Under the pieces are notes generated by a model. The model saw only the letters and a program-made list of their open reading frames with translations. It had not been told where the DNA came from and did no database searches. The position numbers were made by a program, and so were the translations under genes. A stretch of 64,000 bases of DNA. Origin: Bacilli bacterium (lineage in GTDB: Bacteria; Bacillota_I; Bacilli_A; RF39; UBA660). The stretch is taken from the NCBI GenBank assembly GCA_017435255.1, contig JAFSFI010000002.1, positions 18,549-82,548 of the forward strand, given 5' to 3'. Within the stretch, counting starts at the first letter, position 1. Each line of letters starts with the position of its first letter. Positions 60,648 to 64,000 of the stretch are shown piece by piece.

Positions 60648-62117
60648 ATGAAAAAAGAAAACTTTAGATATCTATATAGTTTTAAATACAGTAGTAAGGA
60701 ATATATTTATTTAATATCTAAAAATTGCCCTTTTTATTTTTTGGAATATAATTCTTCTACAAATAATTTTGATTATCCTGATATTAATACATTTAAAGAA
60801 TTATATAATAGGTTTTATTCTAATGATAATGTATCTTGTTCTGATATAATTAATGATTTAAAGGAAATTAAGAAAAAACTACTTAATATCAATATTGATG
60901 TTATTCCTTTGATAAGAACTGCAAGTGGGTTATTATCACTAACATTAGCCTTATCTATGTGTGGCTGTACTCAAACAAGTAATATAGATAATATAAATAA
61001 TAATGAAAGTTCTTCTCTTATTGAAGTGCAAGATAAAAGTCAAGAAATTTATAATTATTTTAAGAAATATAATATGGATGTTGTAGACAAAGAATATGAT
61101 GGCAATGATTATATTTTTGTTAATGATTTTATAAACAGCAATAATAAGCATCAAATTACACTTCATAGTTATGACGATTTTAGAAATTTTAAAAATATAA
61201 ATTTTATTCCCGCTTGGGATGATGTAATTAAAGCATTTTATGATAACGAAAATATTGATAATGACAAAAAAAATATAATTTTAGATGGTATTAACAATTT
61301 AAGAAATAGTGAAGAACTTAGGGGTATGGATTTAAGTGTTTTATATGCCAATGCTCAAAGGATGCAATTTAAATATCTTTCTTCTGAAGAAATGAGCAAT
61401 GCTGTAAATAAGGAATCAGCGTACGCATATTTTGATTCGGTATCTGGGATAGTTTATTTGCCGAGTGATAAACCCTTAGAAAAGTTTGAGTTTATTCACG
61501 AAGTTCTAGGCCATGGTACATTATCATATAGAGAAGAAACAGAAGATGCATTAATGGTGTTTGATTGTACAAATTATTTAATGTTACCGACTGATAATAG
61601 ATATACTGGTTATTCGGTTGGTGTTATGGTTAGTGAAGGGGGAGCTAATATGCTTGCTCACTTATCAACCAATGATTACAGTGTTAGTACTTTTTATGAG
61701 CTATATGAAGAAGAGTTAAGGGTAATCGCTGATTTATGTAATGTTTCTATAGGTCAATTATTCAATCATAAAGGAGTTGCTTTGTATGATCTGATGTATC
61801 AAAACGGAATTAGTACTCCTGTAGAATATATTTTTAAAATGGATGGTATATATAAAGGACAATTATATTGTCAATTTTCGGATTTAATGGAAAGACTTTT
61901 TGTTGATGCCACAGAAGAAAAATTTATTGATTCAAGTGAGGCTGAACAAGATGAAATTGTTAGAACTACAGTTAAAATAATAAAAGATAGTCACTTTAAG
62001 GATAGGGGAGAATTAAATTTTTCTTATGTTGGTGGAGAAATAAATTATAATTTTGAAGAAAGTGCACAAAGATACGAAGAAAATATTGCCCAGTTAAAAG
62101 CTGCAAACAAAAAATAA
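60648..62117 (+). CDS. Membrane-anchored putative zinc peptidase (HExxxH)
   Basis: A 489-residue protein. An 85-residue inside part with KKENFRYLYSFKYSSKEYI, one hydrophobic helix (about 86-105) ending in MCGCTQT, and a large outside part. HEVLGHGTLSY (284-294) gives HExxxH, the spaced zinc motif seen in dipeptidyl peptidase III, and VSEGGANMLAHLS (E330) could give the third ligand. The C-terminus is acidic and helical. AGGT/GGAGGT lies seven bases before ATG 60648. It is divergent from the HipA-like gene across a 165-base spacer. The N-terminal domain is also unrecognised; it may be a sensor whose helix and peptidase act outside. Confidence 0.62.
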   Translation: MKKENFRYLYSFKYSSKEYIYLISKNCPFYFLEYNSSTNNFDYPDINTFKELYNRFYSNDNVSCSDIINDLKEIKKKLLNINIDVIPLIRTASGLLSLTLALSMCGCTQTSNIDNINNNESSSLIEVQDKSQEIYNYFKKYNMDVVDKEYDGNDYIFVNDFINSNNKHQITLHSYDDFRNFKNINFIPAWDDVIKAFYDNENIDNDKKNIILDGINNLRNSEELRGMDLSVLYANAQRMQFKYLSSEEMSNAVNKESAYAYFDSVSGIVYLPSDKPLEKFEFIHEVLGHGTLSYREETEDALMVFDCTNYLMLPTDNRYTGYSVGVMVSEGGANMLAHLSTNDYSVSTFYELYEEELRVIADLCNVSIGQLFNHKGVALYDLMYQNGISTPVEYIFKMDGIYKGQLYCQFSDLMERLFVDATEEKFIDSSEAEQDEIVRTTVKIIKDSHFKDRGELNFSYVGGEINYNFEESAQRYEENIAQLKAANKK

Positions 62118-62244
62118 ATTGTTAGTCTTGAATTTATAAAAATATTTGTATGAATGGTGTTTGGTAATGAATTTTAGCTGTTTTTGATAAAACACAAAGA
62201 TGATGGTATAGTAACAGACATTTAATTGGGAGAGTAGTTATGGG

Positions 62245-62385
62245 ATGATATACACTTCTTCTCAGATGTTGGTGGATGATGATGTAGGTCAAAAAAGCCA
62301 TCGATTAGTGTCGGTTCATCATGATGTTAGTAGTAATTATAGAGTAATTAATGAAGTCTTATCTGCTGTAGATGGTACAATTTAA
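62245..62385 (+). CDS. Possible 46-residue peptide
   Basis: ATG 62245 to TAA 62383-62385, beginning MIYTSSQMLVDDDVGQKSH and ending VLSAVDGTI. GGGAGAG lies 12 bases upstream, nearer to an ATG at 62240 in another frame that stops at once. An extended -10-like TGgTATAGT lies upstream near 62193. Soluble, no Cys. Weak call; it occupies part of the 600-base gap after the metallopeptidase gene. Confidence 0.25.
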   Translation: MIYTSSQMLVDDDVGQKSHRLVSVHHDVSSNYRVINEVLSAVDGTI

Positions 62386-62460
62386 AGATTTAATGAAAAA
62401 ATAAAAAAATTAACTTACTAGCTTTAATTTAACAGTATTCGGATTATATTTATATAACTA

Positions 62461-62484
62461 AAAAAGACACTATTGTGTCTTTTT
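62461..62484. terminator. Bidirectional terminator
   Basis: AAAAAGACAC (62461-62470) pairs with GTGTCTTTTT (62475-62484). It fits the end of the small minus-strand gene at 62486. Confidence 0.8.
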
Positions 62485-62485
62485 A

Positions 62486-62632
62486 TTAACAATTATGATT
62501 GTTGTATTCATTTCCTCTAAACAAGAATAAAAGTATAAATACTATTATGATTATCCAAATCCAACTAAATTCATTATTATTATTATTATTTGAACAACAA
62601 TATGATGGGTATCCCCAATTATACCAATACAT
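62486..62632 (-). CDS. Small Asn-rich membrane peptide (YjcZ-like)
   Basis: A 48-residue peptide not part of a longer gene: MYWYNWGYPSYCCSNNNNNN, then EFSWIWIIIIVFILLFLF, then RGNEYNNHNC. A Tyr/Cys/Asn head, one strongly hydrophobic helix and a short Asn/His tail resemble the small sporulation-linked YjcZ-type peptides of Bacilli, which localise to forespore membranes; this is by form only. AGGGATGG lies before the ATG and a terminator starts at its stop, which supports expression. Confidence 0.55.
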   Translation of the reverse strand: MYWYNWGYPSYCCSNNNNNNEFSWIWIIIIVFILLFLFRGNEYNNHNC

Positions 62633-62743
62633 AACACCATCCCTTTCATTGTATTGTATTTATGTATTTTAATATTAATAATAATAATTACCTATTAAAC
62701 TTTTCTTTATGTGTGGTATAATTAAATGTGTATTGAGGAGATA

Positions 62744-63436
62744 ATGAAGTATATGAAAAAATTATTTTGTGGATTATTAATTGTTTTGAGTTTATTTATA
62801 ATTGCTGGATGTGATAAAGAGACCGACGGAGAAAAATTTAAACAAGAATATGAAGATTTAAATGGTAAAACAATAGGAGATACAAAGTACGAGTATCCAA
62901 AGGTAGAAATCGATAAAGATAATGCGATTAAGTATGCTAGTTATGATGATGTTTTAGAATTATTAACTGATGGAACTGGTGTAATTTATCTTGGATATCC
63001 AAATTGTCCATGGTGCCGCAGTGCGGTTCCTGCTTTATTAGATGCAGCTGACGAGGTTGGTATTAAAGAAATTTATTATATAAACATGGAAAATGAAAGA
63101 GATGAAATTAAAGTTAAAGAAGATGGGACTTTGGAGACCGTTAAAGAAGGCACAGAAGGGTATAAAAAACTTTTAGAAAGGTTAGATAATATATTAGATG
63201 AATATACACTAACTGATATACATGGTAATGTTGTTAGTGCTAACGAAAAAAGGATATATGTTCCATTGGTTATCTTTGTTCGCAAAGGTGAAATTGTTGG
63301 ATATCATTTAGATACCGTTGAATCACAAAAAAATCCATTTGATGGACTAGATAAAAAACAAAAAAATGAGTTAATGGATATTTATGTTAATTATATGCAT
63401 AAAGTATTAGGCGATATATGTGATTCTAGTTGTTAA
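62744..63436 (+). CDS. Thioredoxin-fold lipoprotein with CPWC motif
   Basis: A 230-residue lipoprotein. The signal ends in the lipobox IIAGC (Cys near residue 23). The mature part holds a thioredoxin-like domain with YLGYPNCPWCRS (CPWC) near residue 92, where the first Cys would attack disulfides, and LVIFVRKGEIVGYHL near the end. The C-terminal CDSSC pair is an extra possible redox pair. Expected at the outer face, in disulfide formation or reduction. The start ATG 62744 follows GAGGAG closely; ATG 62753 is an alternative. Extended -10 TGgTATAAT lies at 62717. Confidence 0.8.
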   Translation: MKYMKKLFCGLLIVLSLFIIAGCDKETDGEKFKQEYEDLNGKTIGDTKYEYPKVEIDKDNAIKYASYDDVLELLTDGTGVIYLGYPNCPWCRSAVPALLDAADEVGIKEIYYINMENERDEIKVKEDGTLETVKEGTEGYKKLLERLDNILDEYTLTDIHGNVVSANEKRIYVPLVIFVRKGEIVGYHLDTVESQKNPFDGLDKKQKNELMDIYVNYMHKVLGDICDSSC

Positions 63437-63456
63437 TAAATTGTGGTGAAGTAGAA

Positions 63457-64000
63457 ATGAAAAAAGAAATAAATGCTATAAACTTTATTAATAAAATACC
63501 AAATATTATTGTTACATTATTGCTTATTGCTATTGCACCAATTGGAGTTTGGTTGTTTGTATTAAAAACTAAAAATAACAAGTATAAAATGTATCATAAA
63601 AGTAAGTTCCTATTTGGTGCAGGGATTTTTATACTGTTTTTAATAGGAATTGGAGTTTATTTAAAAATAAAGGAAATAATAGAACTTCATAGTAGTGGAA
63701 TGTCGCTAGATATGATTAACTTTATTCCTGACAACATATATAGATACATCTTAGGGATTGTTATGATTGTTTCGTATTTTATAGGTTCAAAAAAAATAAT
63801 GAACCAAGTAAAAATTGAAAAGAAGTATATTAAATTAATAAACTTTGATAAAGAAACTTCTATAAAAAAGATTAGTAAAAAAATATCAGTAAGTATGAAA
63901 GAAGTTAAAGAAAATATATATGCTTTACAGTCTTGTGGATATTTAATTCCACTTGAAATTGATAATGACAAAGATAAAATAAATTATATAAAAAATAAAG
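63457..64000 (+). CDS. N-terminal part of an unknown membrane protein (partial)
   Basis: The frame runs off the window end after 181 residues. Three hydrophobic helices (about 16-34, 48-67 and 90-110) are followed by a basic, helical region with a repeated KKISKKISVSMKEVKENIYALQ segment that resembles a winged-helix (PCI-like) unit. GTGGTGA precedes ATG 63457. It starts 20 bases after the thioredoxin-like gene, so it is probably in the same operon. Confidence 0.65.
   Translation, partial: MKKEINAINFINKIPNIIVTLLLIAIAPIGVWLFVLKTKNNKYKMYHKSKFLFGAGIFILFLIGIGVYLKIKEIIELHSSGMSLDMINFIPDNIYRYILGIVMIVSYFIGSKKIMNQVKIEKKYIKLINFDKETSIKKISKKISVSMKEVKENIYALQSCGYLIPLEIDNDKDKINYIKNK

Noticed and set aside
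62561..62590. TTATTATTA tract as a regulatory repeat
   Set aside because: It is the AAT codon run for the six Asn residues of the 48-residue peptide.
1..64000. CRISPR array, rRNA operon, insertion sequence with transposase
   Set aside because: I looked for regularly spaced repeats, rRNA motifs and transposase motifs by eye and saw none; only the two integrase remnants suggest mobility.

Overview
The window is AT-rich bacterial DNA with the standard code. Genes stop at TAA, TAG and some TGA, ribosome binding sites are of the GGAGG type, intrinsic terminators are frequent and promoters read TTGACA-17-TATAAT. The content points to an anaerobic, spore-forming, low-GC Firmicute of the Bacilli/Mollicutes-related gut type. 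The evidence is a pyruvate:ferredoxin oxidoreductase, CotJB/CotJC spore-coat genes, a glmS ribozyme, cyclic-di-AMP synthase with CdaR, and an apparent OLE RNA with its membrane partner OapA. This placement is inferred from gene content only.

Layout. 1-7.5 kb: cdaA-cdaR, an OLE-type RNA plus oapA, then a three-gene surface operon (unknown envelope protein, NAGPA-type protein, CapA-type protein). 7.5-14.3 kb: nifJ, an acyltransferase-3 protein and recG, with a predicted minus-strand RNA before recG. 14.3-18.5 kb: an accessory stretch with a predicted small RNA, a secreted Cys-repeat protein, a frameshifted parvulin-like membrane protein, a gene fragment, near-identical direct repeats and a large secreted metallo-beta-lactamase-fold protein. 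18.6-36.5 kb: mostly chromosomal backbone (ndk, ABC exporter, SDR enzymes, a one-domain Clp-like AAA+ protein, glmS ribozyme and glmS, a PHP phosphoesterase, a lipid kinase, a glucosaminidase, a PLP enzyme, cotJB-cotJC, an FAD enzyme). 36.6-40.2 kb: tRNA-His with a broken tyrosine integrase and cargo. 40.4-54.7 kb: backbone and small-protein genes, including a hydrolase/acyltransferase/zinc-ribbon operon, a pseudouridine synthase, a CsoR-type regulator, and a DUF1538 transporter with a PII-like protein. 54.8-62.1 kb: tRNA-Gly followed by a second, homologous integrase remnant and an accessory island.

That island holds the most striking feature, a four-gene minus-strand operon at 55.6-59.0 kb. 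It encodes a SagB-type dehydrogenase, an E1/SagC-like leader-binding partner, a YcaO cyclodehydratase and, as first gene, a 207-residue protein. The first 43 residues of that protein look like a streptolysin S-type precursor (nine cysteines in an eleven-residue run), and the rest is a membrane protein with about four helices. The genes are overlapping or nearly so. The simplest reading is that the YcaO complex turns the cysteine run into azoles on a membrane-anchored carrier. No dedicated transporter or peptidase lies in the operon. Next to it are a divergent HipA-like kinase and a membrane-anchored putative metallopeptidase. The window ends with a CPWC thioredoxin-like lipoprotein and the start of another membrane protein.
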